From assembly GCA_002367635.1 (NCBI GenBank), contig DFDI01000034.1, positions 1 through 33,247 of the forward strand: a stretch of DNA of 33,247 nt, given 5' to 3'. Positions within the stretch are counted from its first letter, which is position 1, and every line of letters starts with the position of its first letter. Positions 8,792 through 16,221 of the stretch are shown here, piece by piece. A program made the position numbers and the translations under genes. The notes under the pieces are model-generated. The model was not told the origin of the DNA. It did no database searches and saw only the letters and a list, made by a program, of their open reading frames with translations. Origin of the DNA: Betaproteobacteria bacterium UBA3031 (GTDB lineage Bacteria > Pseudomonadota > Gammaproteobacteria > Burkholderiales > Eutrophovitaceae).

Positions 8792-8807
8792 CTGTGATTA
8801 TATACAG
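8792..8807 (-). promoter_or_regulatory. LexA operator (SOS box) of the lexA-imuAB-dnaE2 operon
   Basis: Read on the minus strand, the core is CTGTATATAATCACAG: CTG and CAG separated by ten bases, the beta/gammaproteobacterial LexA consensus. The flanking bases also match on one side (TACTGT on the plus strand). The site overlaps the predicted -10 hexamer, so bound LexA would block polymerase directly. It ends 25 bases upstream of the lexA ATG. Confidence 0.93.
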
Positions 8808-8824
8808 TGCAGGATATTTTCCAA
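8797..8824 (-). promoter_or_regulatory. predicted sigma-70 promoter of lexA
   Basis: On the minus strand, TTGGAA (8819-8824) is a plausible -35 element. It is spaced 16 bases from TATAAT (8797-8802), a perfect -10 hexamer lying inside the SOS box. Transcription would begin close to 8790 and leave a short untranslated leader of about 25 bases. Confidence 0.75.
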
Positions 8825-8848
8825 GGCAATATTTTTTATAAAACGATT

Positions 8849-8863
8849 GCACCATTGTGGTGC
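8849..8863 (+). promoter_or_regulatory. NtrC binding site upstream of urtA
   Basis: GCACCATTGTGGTGC is a perfect 6-bp inverted repeat with a 3-base centre. It matches the GCAC-N7-GTGC pattern of NtrC enhancers such as those of glnA. Its centre is about 170 bp upstream of the predicted sigma-54 start site, a normal enhancer distance. It also lies only 25 bp upstream of the lexA -35 element. Confidence 0.8.
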
Positions 8864-9001
8864 GCCAGTTCTGCCTTTTTGTCGTGCGGCGAGTGCAGTT
8901 AGTGCGTTTTATCTCGTTATCACTCGTTGTAATCTCATGTCATTTGATTTAAGTGGTGTGCTTCTCATTTAAGCATCTGTTTTTTATGGTTTTTTTTGTA
9001 A

Positions 9002-9017
9002 TGGCACGGTTCTTGCT
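9002..9017 (+). promoter_or_regulatory. sigma-54 (RpoN) promoter of the urt-ure cluster
   Basis: TGGCACG-GTTC-TTGCT matches the -24/-12 consensus TGGCACG-N4-TTGCW at every defined position. The start site should lie near 9027-9028, giving a leader of about 90 bases before urtA. With the NtrC site upstream, this predicts induction under nitrogen limitation. Confidence 0.9.
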
Positions 9018-9117
9018 TTGTACTATATCAGCAGTTCAGGATCTGAAGTTGGTCTTAATAATTTTAGTTGCTGGGGTGAGGAAACATTTTTTTAACTACC
9101 GTTTAAGGATCAGAAGA

Positions 9118-10368
9118 ATGAACCGAAAGAAATTCATAAAAACTGTAATTGGTGCGACACTCGGAATTAGTTCTGCGTTTGCAATGACGGCCCAGGCTGA
9201 GGAAACCATTAAGGTTGGTATCCTGCATTCTTTGTCGGGAACAATGGCCATTTCGGAGACGGCGTTGAAGAATATAGCGCTCATGACTATTGAGGAAATC
9301 AATGCTAATGGCGGATTATTGGGTAAACAACTTGAGCCAGTAGTGGTTGACCCTGCATCAAACTGGCCACTGTTTGCTGAAAAAGCTAGACAGTTAATCA
9401 CGCAGGATAAGGTTGATGTCGTTTTTGGCTGTTGGACCTCTGTATCAAGAAAATCTGTATTACCAGTTTTTGAAGAATTAAATAATCTTCTGTTTTATCC
9501 CGTTCAGTACGAGGGGGAAGAGTTATCACAAAATGTGTTCTATACCGGAGCCGCTCCGAATCAACAAGCTATTCCAGCAGTTGAATATTTGATGAGTGAA
9601 GAGGGTGGTGGAGCTAAGCGTTGGTATCTTTTAGGGACAGACTATGTTTATCCTCGAACAACCAACAAAATCCTTCGAGCTTTCTTGATTTCTAAGGGTG
9701 TTGAAGAGTCAGATATTGAAGAGGTTTATACGCCTTTTGGTCACAGTGATTATCAAACCATTGTTGCTGATATTAAGAAATTCTCTGCTGGTGGGAAAAC
9801 GGCTGTAGTGTCTACTATTAATGGTGACTCTAATGTTCCATTTTACAAAGAGTTGGGTAATGCAGGCTTGAAAGCAACTGATGTCCCTGTCATGGCATTC
9901 TCTGTTGGTGAGGAAGAGCTCCGCGGTATTGACACTAAGCCATTACTTGGGCACTTGGCTGCGTGGAATTATTTCATGTCGGTTAAAGGTAAGCAAAACA
10001 AATCATTTACTAAAATGTATAAGGCATGGGCCAAGAAAAACGGTGTCCCTAATCTTAATACTGTAGTAACTAATGATCCGATGGAGGCTACCTACGTTGG
10101 AATCAAGATGTGGGCACAGGCGGTAGAGCAGGCTGGAACTACGGACGTAGATGCAGTCCGTGATGCAATGGGTGGTCAGACATTCAAAGCGCCATCCGGC
10201 TTTACACTTACTATGGACGCGACAAATCACCATCTGCATAAGCCAGTTATGATTGGCGAGATCCTTCCAAACGGCCAATTTCAGGTGGTTTGGAGTACTA
10301 AGGCTCCCATCAGAGCTCAGCCTTGGAGCCCATTTATTACCGGCAACGAGAGTAAGCAGGGATTGTAA
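9118..10368 (+). CDS. urtA: urea ABC transporter, periplasmic substrate-binding protein UrtA
   Basis: This is a 416-residue periplasmic binding protein of the amide/urea class. The signal peptide MNRKKFIKTVIGATLGISSA ends at AQA/EET (after residue 27). The mature protein begins with the family strand TIKVGILHSLSGTMAISE and contains VFGCWTSVSRKSVLPVFEELNNLLFYPVQYEG, which is very characteristic of UrtA. The ATG at 9118 has AAGGA at 9105-9109. The gene opens a twelve-gene cluster and is followed by two stem-loops before urtB, a layout that usually lets the binding protein be made in excess over the permease. Expression should come from the sigma-54 promoter at 9002-9017. Confidence 0.95.
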   Translation: MNRKKFIKTVIGATLGISSAFAMTAQAEETIKVGILHSLSGTMAISETALKNIALMTIEEINANGGLLGKQLEPVVVDPASNWPLFAEKARQLITQDKVDVVFGCWTSVSRKSVLPVFEELNNLLFYPVQYEGEELSQNVFYTGAAPNQQAIPAVEYLMSEEGGGAKRWYLLGTDYVYPRTTNKILRAFLISKGVEESDIEEVYTPFGHSDYQTIVADIKKFSAGGKTAVVSTINGDSNVPFYKELGNAGLKATDVPVMAFSVGEEELRGIDTKPLLGHLAAWNYFMSVKGKQNKSFTKMYKAWAKKNGVPNLNTVVTNDPMEATYVGIKMWAQAVEQAGTTDVDAVRDAMGGQTFKAPSGFTLTMDATNHHLHKPVMIGEILPNGQFQVVWSTKAPIRAQPWSPFITGNESKQGL

Positions 10369-10380
10369 TAATCTCCTCTG

Positions 10381-10413
10381 GTGCTGGTATGAAATTGTTT
10401 AAATTACCAGCGC
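10381..10413 (+). other. stem-loop 1 between urtA and urtB
   Basis: GTGCTGGTA (10381-10389) can pair with TACCAGCGC (10405-10413), leaving a 15-base loop and one G-U pair. It starts 12 bases after the urtA stop. It has no T-run, so mRNA protection or processing is more likely than termination. Confidence 0.55.
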
Positions 10414-10424
10414 AAACGAAATAC

Positions 10425-10464
10425 ACAAAAGGTCTGCCTTTGCTTCAAGCAGCAGGCTTTTTGT
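10425..10464 (+). terminator. partial terminator / mRNA stabiliser between urtA and urtB
   Basis: ACAAAAGGTCTGC (10425-10437) pairs with GCAGGCTTTTTGT (10452-10464) over 13 positions with two G-U pairs and a 14-base loop. The T-run lies in the 3' arm, as in an intrinsic terminator whose A-tract also pairs. It would lower expression of urtB and later genes relative to urtA. Because urtB starts only 12 bases later and has no obvious promoter of its own, full termination is unlikely. Confidence 0.55.
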
Positions 10465-10476
10465 GGTTAAGTTGAC

Positions 10477-12102
10477 GTGAGCATGTTGAATAACAAACGA
10501 AACGCATTATTATTTATTTTAAGTTTCCTTGCGCTCGCCTTTCCTATGGTCGGTACAGCGCTTGATCGAACGGATATATCTGGGTTGGCGTCAGAGCATG
10601 TGATGGAGCGTCTCAAAGCTATTGAGAAGATTGCACGAGTCGGAGATTCAGATGCGCTTAGAATGCTGGAAGGGCTTCAAAACAGCGAGTTATTAGTTAC
10701 CGACACGGGCCAAATTGTTCTGGAAAATGATGATTGGGATGTGATTGATGCGATCACATTGGAGATGCTCGACCCTCAGCCCGACACCTACAACACGGTT
10801 ATTGTTAATAACCGTATGCGGTCCCAGCTCGAGAGCGCGGTGGGCGTACTTCAATTGTTATCGGATGATAGGGAAATACGCCTTACCTCAGCGAAGTCTT
10901 TACGGGACAATCTATCCCCTTCATTGCTGACTTTTTTAAATAAAGCCCTCGCTCAGGAATCTGATGAGGAGATCGGACGAATTTTAAAAGAGAGTCAATC
11001 CATCATTTTGTTGGATAGCCTTGATGAGCAAGAGCGAATCGACGCGGTTCACTATTTAACGTCGAGCAGTGAACGACGTGTACGAGAATTGCTAGTAGCG
11101 AAATTAGAAAAAAATGAATCAGGTGAATTTGAAGAAATATCTGCTGAAGTCAGGGTGGCGATAGAATTCGCTGTCACTGCTATCGATCGGAAACTCACGT
11201 TTATCGATTATTTTGGGCGTTTATTTAGTGGGTTATCTCTAGGTAGCATTTTACTTCTTGCCGCGATGGGTCTCGCGATTACATATGGACTGCTTGGCGT
11301 GATCAATCTTGCTCATGGAGAGATGTTGATGATTGGTGCCTACGCTACTTACGTGACACAACAACTGTTTGTTAATTATCTACCAAGCTATTTTGACCTA
11401 TATGTTTTGGCTGCCATTCCGATGGCATTTCTTTCTTCGGCCATCATTGGTGTCGTGCTTGAGCGTACTGTTATTCGTTGGTTATATGGTCGTCCACTTG
11501 AAACGCTATTGGCCACTTGGGGTATTAGTCTTTTTCTAATTCAGTTGGTGAGACAGATTTTTGGAGCGCAAAACGTTGAGGTTTCAAACCCAACTTGGTT
11601 GTCGGGAGGCGTTGAAGTATGGAATATCGCCATGCCTCTTAACCGTATTGCTATTATTGTTTTTGCTGCCTTGGTGCTTATTGGTATTTGGTTGCTGATT
11701 AGTCAAACCAGGCTAGGATTATTTATCCGTAGCGTCACACAAAACCGAAGTATGGCAGCTTGTGTTGGGGTTAACACGGCTAAGGTCGATATGCTTGCGT
11801 TCGGCTTAGGTTCGGGTATTGCAGGCTTAGCTGGCGTTGCTTTATCTCAAATAGGTAATGTCGGACCGGATCTTGGTCAGGCGTACATCATTGATTCATT
11901 CATGGTTGTAGTGCTTGGTGGTGTGGGGCAATTAGCTGGAACGGTATACGCGGCGCTCGGTCTTGGAGTGTTCTCCAAATTCATTGAGCCTGGTGTTGGG
12001 GCGGTTTTAACTAAAATTATTATCCTTGTATTCATCATCGCTGTTATTCAAAAGCGTCCTCAAGGGTTGTTTGCCCTAAAGGGACGTTCCGTGGAGGGAT
12101 AA
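10477..12102 (+). CDS. urtB: urea ABC transporter permease UrtB
   Basis: This 541-residue permease belongs to the branched-chain amino acid/urea class. It has a signal peptide (cleavage near residue 28, VGTA/LDR). A periplasmic domain of about 200 residues rich in charged helices follows, which is typical of the urea-type UrtB and absent from LivH. The membrane domain begins around residue 242 (SLGSILLLAAMGLAITYGLLGVINLAHGEM) and includes the GLFIRSVTQNRSMAACVGVN coupling region that contacts the ATPases. The start is GTG at 10477, with an in-frame ATG at 10483 as the alternative. The stop is directly followed by the urtC ATG. Confidence 0.95.
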   Translation: MSMLNNKRNALLFILSFLALAFPMVGTALDRTDISGLASEHVMERLKAIEKIARVGDSDALRMLEGLQNSELLVTDTGQIVLENDDWDVIDAITLEMLDPQPDTYNTVIVNNRMRSQLESAVGVLQLLSDDREIRLTSAKSLRDNLSPSLLTFLNKALAQESDEEIGRILKESQSIILLDSLDEQERIDAVHYLTSSSERRVRELLVAKLEKNESGEFEEISAEVRVAIEFAVTAIDRKLTFIDYFGRLFSGLSLGSILLLAAMGLAITYGLLGVINLAHGEMLMIGAYATYVTQQLFVNYLPSYFDLYVLAAIPMAFLSSAIIGVVLERTVIRWLYGRPLETLLATWGISLFLIQLVRQIFGAQNVEVSNPTWLSGGVEVWNIAMPLNRIAIIVFAALVLIGIWLLISQTRLGLFIRSVTQNRSMAACVGVNTAKVDMLAFGLGSGIAGLAGVALSQIGNVGPDLGQAYIIDSFMVVVLGGVGQLAGTVYAALGLGVFSKFIEPGVGAVLTKIIILVFIIAVIQKRPQGLFALKGRSVEG

Positions 12103-13212
12103 ATGCAGTATCAACCAAATATTGAACCGTTATTTTCTAAGCTTGGTTGGCTTGGATTGATAACATTCGCTGTACTAACTCTTATCGTTGTGCCGTGGAT
12201 GTATCTCTTTATTCCAGATGGTGGTGCATTTCATATTTCGTCCTACACCGTGACGCTAATTGGCAAAATTATGTGTTACTGCATAGTCGCCGTGGCAATG
12301 AATTTGATATGGGGGTATGCGGGAATCTTATCCCTTGGGCAAGGTTTATTTTTTGCTCTTGGTGGGTATTCTTTTGGGATGTATCTCATGCGGCAAATTG
12401 GTCAGGATGGTCAGTATCAGAGCGATCTGCCTGATTTTATGGTTTTTCTCGATTGGAAAGAGTACCCGTTGCATTGGTTAGGCACAGATAGTTTTTTGTG
12501 GGCGATCATGTTAGTCGTCTTAGTGCCTGGAGTTCTGGCCTTCATATTCGGTTATTTTGCTTTTCGGTCTCGTATTAAAGGCGTGTATTTTTCAATTATT
12601 ACTCAAGCGCTCACGTACGCGTTTATGTTGTTATTTTTCCGTAACGAGACGGGTTTTGGAGGTAATAACGGGTTTACTGACTTTAAACGAATACTGGGTT
12701 ACTCCCTAACTGATCCAACGATGCGCGCAGCATTGTTTGGACTTAGTGCATTTTTCTTACTACTTGTTTTGATTCTCTCTCGAGTATTGATTAAATCCAA
12801 GTTTGGTCGAATATTGACTGCTATTAGAGATTCCGAGTCGCGTCTGATGTTTTGCGGCTATGACCCGATTCGTTTTAAACTTTTCATTTGGACACTCTCT
12901 GCGATCATCTGTGGTATCGCGGGTGCTTTATATGTGCCTCAAGTCGGTATTATCAATCCCAGTGAGATGTCTCCAGCAAATTCTATTGAGATCGCGGTAT
13001 GGGTGGCTGTCGGTGGGCGAGGGACTATCCTCGGGCCCGTGATAGGTGCCGCAGCTGTAAATGGCGCTAAGAGTTTCTTCACGCAAGCCTTTCCGGAGTA
13101 TTGGCTTTTTTTCTTAGGATTACTATTTATTTTAGTAACACTATGGCTGCCCTTTGGGATAGTCGGTTTGTTTTCTAAATTGAAGAATAAATTCAAAAAA
13201 ATAGAGAGTTAA
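12103..13212 (+). CDS. urtC: urea ABC transporter permease UrtC
   Basis: This 369-residue membrane protein is the second permease of the urea transporter, LivM-like. It contains MNLIWGYAGILSLGQGLFFALGGY, the conserved start of the transport domain. A loop follows (about residues 105-130) that is longer than in LivM and usual in UrtC. Further on are ITQALTYAFMLLFFRNETGFGGNNGFTDF, the ATPase-contact segment FGRILTAIRDSESRLMFCGYDP, and WVAVGGRGTILGPVIGAAAVN. It begins at the base after the urtB stop and ends 4 bp before urtD. It pairs with UrtB in the inner membrane. Confidence 0.95.
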   Translation: MQYQPNIEPLFSKLGWLGLITFAVLTLIVVPWMYLFIPDGGAFHISSYTVTLIGKIMCYCIVAVAMNLIWGYAGILSLGQGLFFALGGYSFGMYLMRQIGQDGQYQSDLPDFMVFLDWKEYPLHWLGTDSFLWAIMLVVLVPGVLAFIFGYFAFRSRIKGVYFSIITQALTYAFMLLFFRNETGFGGNNGFTDFKRILGYSLTDPTMRAALFGLSAFFLLLVLILSRVLIKSKFGRILTAIRDSESRLMFCGYDPIRFKLFIWTLSAIICGIAGALYVPQVGIINPSEMSPANSIEIAVWVAVGGRGTILGPVIGAAAVNGAKSFFTQAFPEYWLFFLGLLFILVTLWLPFGIVGLFSKLKNKFKKIES

Positions 13213-13216
13213 ATCA

Positions 13217-14035
13217 ATGCAAGAAACATTAGGGATAAAAGACCCCATTAGAAAAAGTACTTTAGGAAGTGTCGCACGGAGAGGGGTCGATACGTCACAC
13301 GGCCCTATTTTGTATCTTGACGACATTTCCGTAAGTTTCGATGGTTTTAAAGCATTAGATGCCCTCTCTTTAACAGTAGACGCGGGTGAGCTTAGATGCA
13401 TTATTGGTCCGAATGGCGCGGGTAAGACCACAATGATGGATGTGATTACAGGTAAAACAAAACCCGATTCTGGGACGGTGTTTTTTGGGCAAACAATTGA
13501 TCTGAGTAGGATGAATGAACCTCAAATCGCATCTGCTGGGATCGGCCGTAAATTCCAAAAACCAACGGTGTTCGAGAATCACACAGTATTCGAAAATTTA
13601 GAGTTGGCCATGCAGTACGATAAGCGGGTTTGGGTTAGTCTCTTCGCTAAAAGAAAAAGATCACAGATAAAAAAAATTACCGAAACGATGGAAATTATAG
13701 ACTTGGTTAATCAGGCAGGCCGATTGGCTGGGTTGCTCTCGCATGGGCAGAAACAGTGGCTTGAAATTGGCATGCTGCTGATGCAAGAGCCAAAACTTTT
13801 ATTGTTGGATGAACCAGTAGCGGGGATGACTGACGACGAGACTGCAAAAACAGCGAAGCTTTTCAAGTCTCTCGCAGGAGAGCGCTCGTTAGTGGTTGTT
13901 GAGCATGATATGGAGTTTGTTGCGGAGATTGCATCGACAGTCACCGTTTTACATGAGGGTGCAGTGTTAGCCGAAGGTCGCATGGAGGACGTGCAATCGA
14001 ATGATCGTGTGATTGAAGTCTATTTGGGGCGTTAA
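13217..14035 (+). CDS. urtD: urea ABC transporter ATPase UrtD
   Basis: This is a 272-residue cytoplasmic ATP-binding subunit. The Walker A motif GPNGAGKT is at residues 64-71. The signature reads LLSHGQKQWLEIG, with the LSHGQ variant common in this subfamily, near residue 174. Walker B is LLLLDEPVAGM near residue 195, and a switch His follows in VVEHDMEFV. An N-terminal extension of about 30 residues precedes the ABC core (LDDISVSFDGFKAL); such extensions are usual in UrtD. The next gene, urtE, begins 5 bp later. UrtD and UrtE are expected to form the ATPase pair that drives urea import. Confidence 0.95.
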   Translation: MQETLGIKDPIRKSTLGSVARRGVDTSHGPILYLDDISVSFDGFKALDALSLTVDAGELRCIIGPNGAGKTTMMDVITGKTKPDSGTVFFGQTIDLSRMNEPQIASAGIGRKFQKPTVFENHTVFENLELAMQYDKRVWVSLFAKRKRSQIKKITETMEIIDLVNQAGRLAGLLSHGQKQWLEIGMLLMQEPKLLLLDEPVAGMTDDETAKTAKLFKSLAGERSLVVVEHDMEFVAEIASTVTVLHEGAVLAEGRMEDVQSNDRVIEVYLGR

Positions 14036-14040
14036 AAATT

Positions 14041-14739
14041 ATGTTGGAAGTTAAAAATATTAATCAATATTATGGCTCTAGCCATACTCTGAAAAATGTA
14101 AGCTTCACAGTGCCCACTGGGGCTGTGACGACTTTATTAGGTAGAAATGGAGTTGGTAAAACTACACTTCTCAACTGTTTGATGGGGGTTTTAGAGACGA
14201 CAAGTGGAACGATTCATATCAATGGTTCAGACGTCACAGGACAACCATCTTATGTTCGAGCTCGTCAAGGTGTTGGTTATGTGCCGCAAGGGAGAGAAAT
14301 ATTCGCGCGATTGACAGTTGAGGAAAATTTGTTAATGGGCCTTGCGACAAAATCTAAAGGAGCGCTATCGGACTTGCCTTATGAAATATTTGATATGTTC
14401 CCAGTTTTAAATGAAATGCTCCATCGGCGTGGAGGGGACTTGTCTGGTGGGCAGCAGCAGCAACTAGCGATAGGCAGGGCACTCGCGATGTCACCTAACA
14501 TTTTGATTCTTGATGAGCCTACCGAGGGTATTCAGCCATCGATTATCAAAGATATTGGTAATGCGATTCGCTTGTTAGCTGCGCGGGGCGACATGGCCAT
14601 CCTATTGGTGGAGCAATATTATGATTTTGCAAAAGATCTTGCCGATCATTACATTATTCTTCAGCGTGGGGAAGTCATCAAGTCGGGTTTAGGTGAAGAC
14701 ATGGATGCTGATAATGTTAGGCATTATTTATCAGTATGA
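14041..14739 (+). CDS. urtE: urea ABC transporter ATPase UrtE
   Basis: This is a 232-residue ATP-binding subunit of LivF type. Walker A GRNGVGKT is at 34-41, the signature LSGGQQQQLAIGRAL begins at 134, and Walker B ILILDEPTEGIQPS covers the Asp and Glu at 158-159. The second ATPase of the pair ends with the usual short HYIILQRGEVIKSG region. The stop overlaps the ureD start codon by 4 bp (ATGA), which directly couples uptake and urease genes and strongly supports urea as the transported substrate. Confidence 0.95.
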   Translation: MLEVKNINQYYGSSHTLKNVSFTVPTGAVTTLLGRNGVGKTTLLNCLMGVLETTSGTIHINGSDVTGQPSYVRARQGVGYVPQGREIFARLTVEENLLMGLATKSKGALSDLPYEIFDMFPVLNEMLHRRGGDLSGGQQQQLAIGRALAMSPNILILDEPTEGIQPSIIKDIGNAIRLLAARGDMAILLVEQYYDFAKDLADHYIILQRGEVIKSGLGEDMDADNVRHYLSV

Positions 14740-15572
14740 ACTTAACTGACAGTCCATCACCTTCTTGGTTTGCGGATTTGCAACTTGCTTTTGGTTTGCG
14801 TGAGGGCAGGACGGCAATGATCCGAAATAAACACGAGGGACCACTTGTCGTTCAAAAAGCGTTGTACCCAGAAGGCCCTGAGCTTTGTCAAATCTTGATT
14901 GTTCATCCTCCAGGAGGTATTGCTGGTGGTGATGAATTAAGGGTTAGTTGCGATTTGGATGTGGGGGCTAGGGTTCAACTAACTACTCCCGGTGCTACAA
15001 AGTGGTATGAAAGCTTCGGTAGTCCCTCAAAACAATTCATAACACTAAACCTGGCTGCAGAGAGTATCTGTGAGTGGCTTCCACAGGAGAACATCATCTT
15101 TAATAGATGCTTGGTCGATGTTGTAACAGAGGTCAATGTTGAGTCAGGTGCTATTTTTGTCGGTTGGGATTTCTATTCGTTAGGTCGTCACGTAAAACAT
15201 GCCCCTCTCTTACACGGTCAACTCAAGCAAAAAACTAAAATCTTAATTGATGGTATTCCAATATTTACGGAGCGTACGCTTTTCGACCCAGATCGCTTAA
15301 TGGATGGTCCTGGAATTTTGGATGGATATTCCAATTACGGAACAATGTTCATTGTTGGTTTAGATCAGAATCCTGCGCTAATTGAAGATTTAAGAAAGAT
15401 CGCTGAAGGTGAAATGCATTGTGCTTTAACTTGGATGGATGGGGTATTAATCGCGCGGTGGGTTGGGGCAGACATCGAGGCTGGACGCGATATTTTCACA
15501 GCGATATGGGCGAGGTTACGACCGGTTTATTTTCTGCGTCCGGCCGTTAATCCTCGAATTTGGAATACTTAA
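14736..15572 (+). CDS. ureD: urease accessory protein UreD
   Basis: This is a 278-residue urease maturation protein. UreD is the scaffold that binds the apo-urease and receives UreF and UreG, so that nickel can be delivered. Family landmarks are LQLAFGLREGRTAMIRNKHEGPLVVQKALYPEG, HPPGGIAGGDEL, TTPGATKWYES and EWLPQENIIFN. The start ATG lies within the urtE stop and has no clear Shine-Dalgarno sequence, so it depends on translation of urtE. A spacer of 27 bp precedes ureA. Length and motifs are complete. Confidence 0.95.
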   Translation: MNLTDSPSPSWFADLQLAFGLREGRTAMIRNKHEGPLVVQKALYPEGPELCQILIVHPPGGIAGGDELRVSCDLDVGARVQLTTPGATKWYESFGSPSKQFITLNLAAESICEWLPQENIIFNRCLVDVVTEVNVESGAIFVGWDFYSLGRHVKHAPLLHGQLKQKTKILIDGIPIFTERTLFDPDRLMDGPGILDGYSNYGTMFIVGLDQNPALIEDLRKIAEGEMHCALTWMDGVLIARWVGADIEAGRDIFTAIWARLRPVYFLRPAVNPRIWNT

Positions 15573-15599
15573 TGCGTAATAATTGAATGAGGTGATTCA

Positions 15600-15902
15600 A
15601 TGAATTTAACTCCGCGAGAGAAAGATAAATTATTAATATTTACTGCGAGTTTGCTGGCGGAAAGACGCCTCAAAAAAGGGTTGCTTCTGAATTATCCAGA
15701 GGCTGTAGCCTATATTTCTGCAGAGATCATGGAGGGTGCGCGAGAAGGTAGAACGGTAGCGGATTTAATGTCATACGGTGCAACATTGTTGGCACGCTCC
15801 CAGGTGATGGAGGGGGTGCCAGAGATGATCCCAGAGATTCAGGTCGAGGCGACCTTCCCCGATGGGACCAAGTTAGTAACCGTTCATCAACCGATTGTTT
15901 GA
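15600..15902 (+). CDS. ureA: urease gamma subunit UreA
   Basis: This is a 100-residue gamma subunit of normal length for the three-subunit urease of proteobacteria. It starts MNLTPREKDKLLIFTASLLAERR. It contains LNYPEAVAYISAEIMEGAREGRTVADLM and ends in VEATFPDGTKLVTVHQPI, all diagnostic. GAGG at 15588-15591 precedes the ATG. It is a structural part of the (alpha-beta-gamma) urease trimer in the cytoplasm and lies 10 bp before ureB. Confidence 0.97.
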   Translation: MNLTPREKDKLLIFTASLLAERRLKKGLLLNYPEAVAYISAEIMEGAREGRTVADLMSYGATLLARSQVMEGVPEMIPEIQVEATFPDGTKLVTVHQPIV

Positions 15903-15912
15903 GGAGCTAGGC

Positions 15913-16221
15913 ATGATACCTGGAGAAATTGAGACCTTAGAAGGAGATATAGAAATTAACCAAAATAGGACGTTAGTTACCATCGTCGTATGTAACGCAG
16001 GAGATCGGCCGATTCAAGTGGGCTCTCACTACCATTTTTATGAAACCAACTCAGCGCTTGAATTTGATCGGGAGCAAAGTAGGGGATTTCGTTTAAATGT
16101 TGCAGCTGGTACAGCTGTTCGATTTGAGCCAGGTCAAAAGAGAACGGTTGAGTTAGTCGCGTTTGGGGGAGATCGAAAAGTTTTTGGATTTAGGGGCCTG
16201 GTAATGGGAGATTTGTCATGA
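15913..16221 (+). CDS. ureB: urease beta subunit UreB
   Basis: This is a 102-residue beta subunit. It begins MIPGEIETLEGDIEIN, the usual UreB N-terminus, and contains GDRPIQVGSHYHFYETN, LEFDREQSRGFRLNVAAGTAVRFEPG and KVFGFRG. I chose the ATG at 15913, which follows GAGGAG (15901-15906), over a TTG at 15895 that would overlap ureA. The stop overlaps the ureC start by 4 bp. It is a structural urease subunit. Confidence 0.97.
   Translation: MIPGEIETLEGDIEINQNRTLVTIVVCNAGDRPIQVGSHYHFYETNSALEFDREQSRGFRLNVAAGTAVRFEPGQKRTVELVAFGGDRKVFGFRGLVMGDLS

Larger units (their letters stand above)
8767..9117. other. 351-bp divergent regulatory region, lexA / urtA
   Basis: No gene is supported here. Read leftward, it holds the lexA promoter with its SOS box. 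Read rightward, it holds a perfect NtrC-type site and a perfect sigma-54 promoter, followed by a leader of about 90 bases before urtA. The part between 8864 and 9001 is AT-rich with T-runs. It contains GTGC half-sites (8893-8896, 8902-8905) but no second full NtrC palindrome. The urtA reading frame stays open upstream to 8953 by chance; it would run through the promoter. Confidence 0.8.

Noticed and set aside
8767..8829. N-terminal extension of LexA from a TTG at 8829
   Set aside because: It would translate through the SOS box and the -10 element, and LexA proteins begin at MKPLTQRQAEIL.
8891..8905. Possible second NtrC site
   Set aside because: Only the right half-site (AGTGC) fits; the left half does not pair with it.
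8953..9117. Upstream extension of the urtA reading frame
   Set aside because: It covers the sigma-54 promoter and would put about 55 residues before a good signal peptide. AAGGA at 9105-9109 supports the ATG at 9118.
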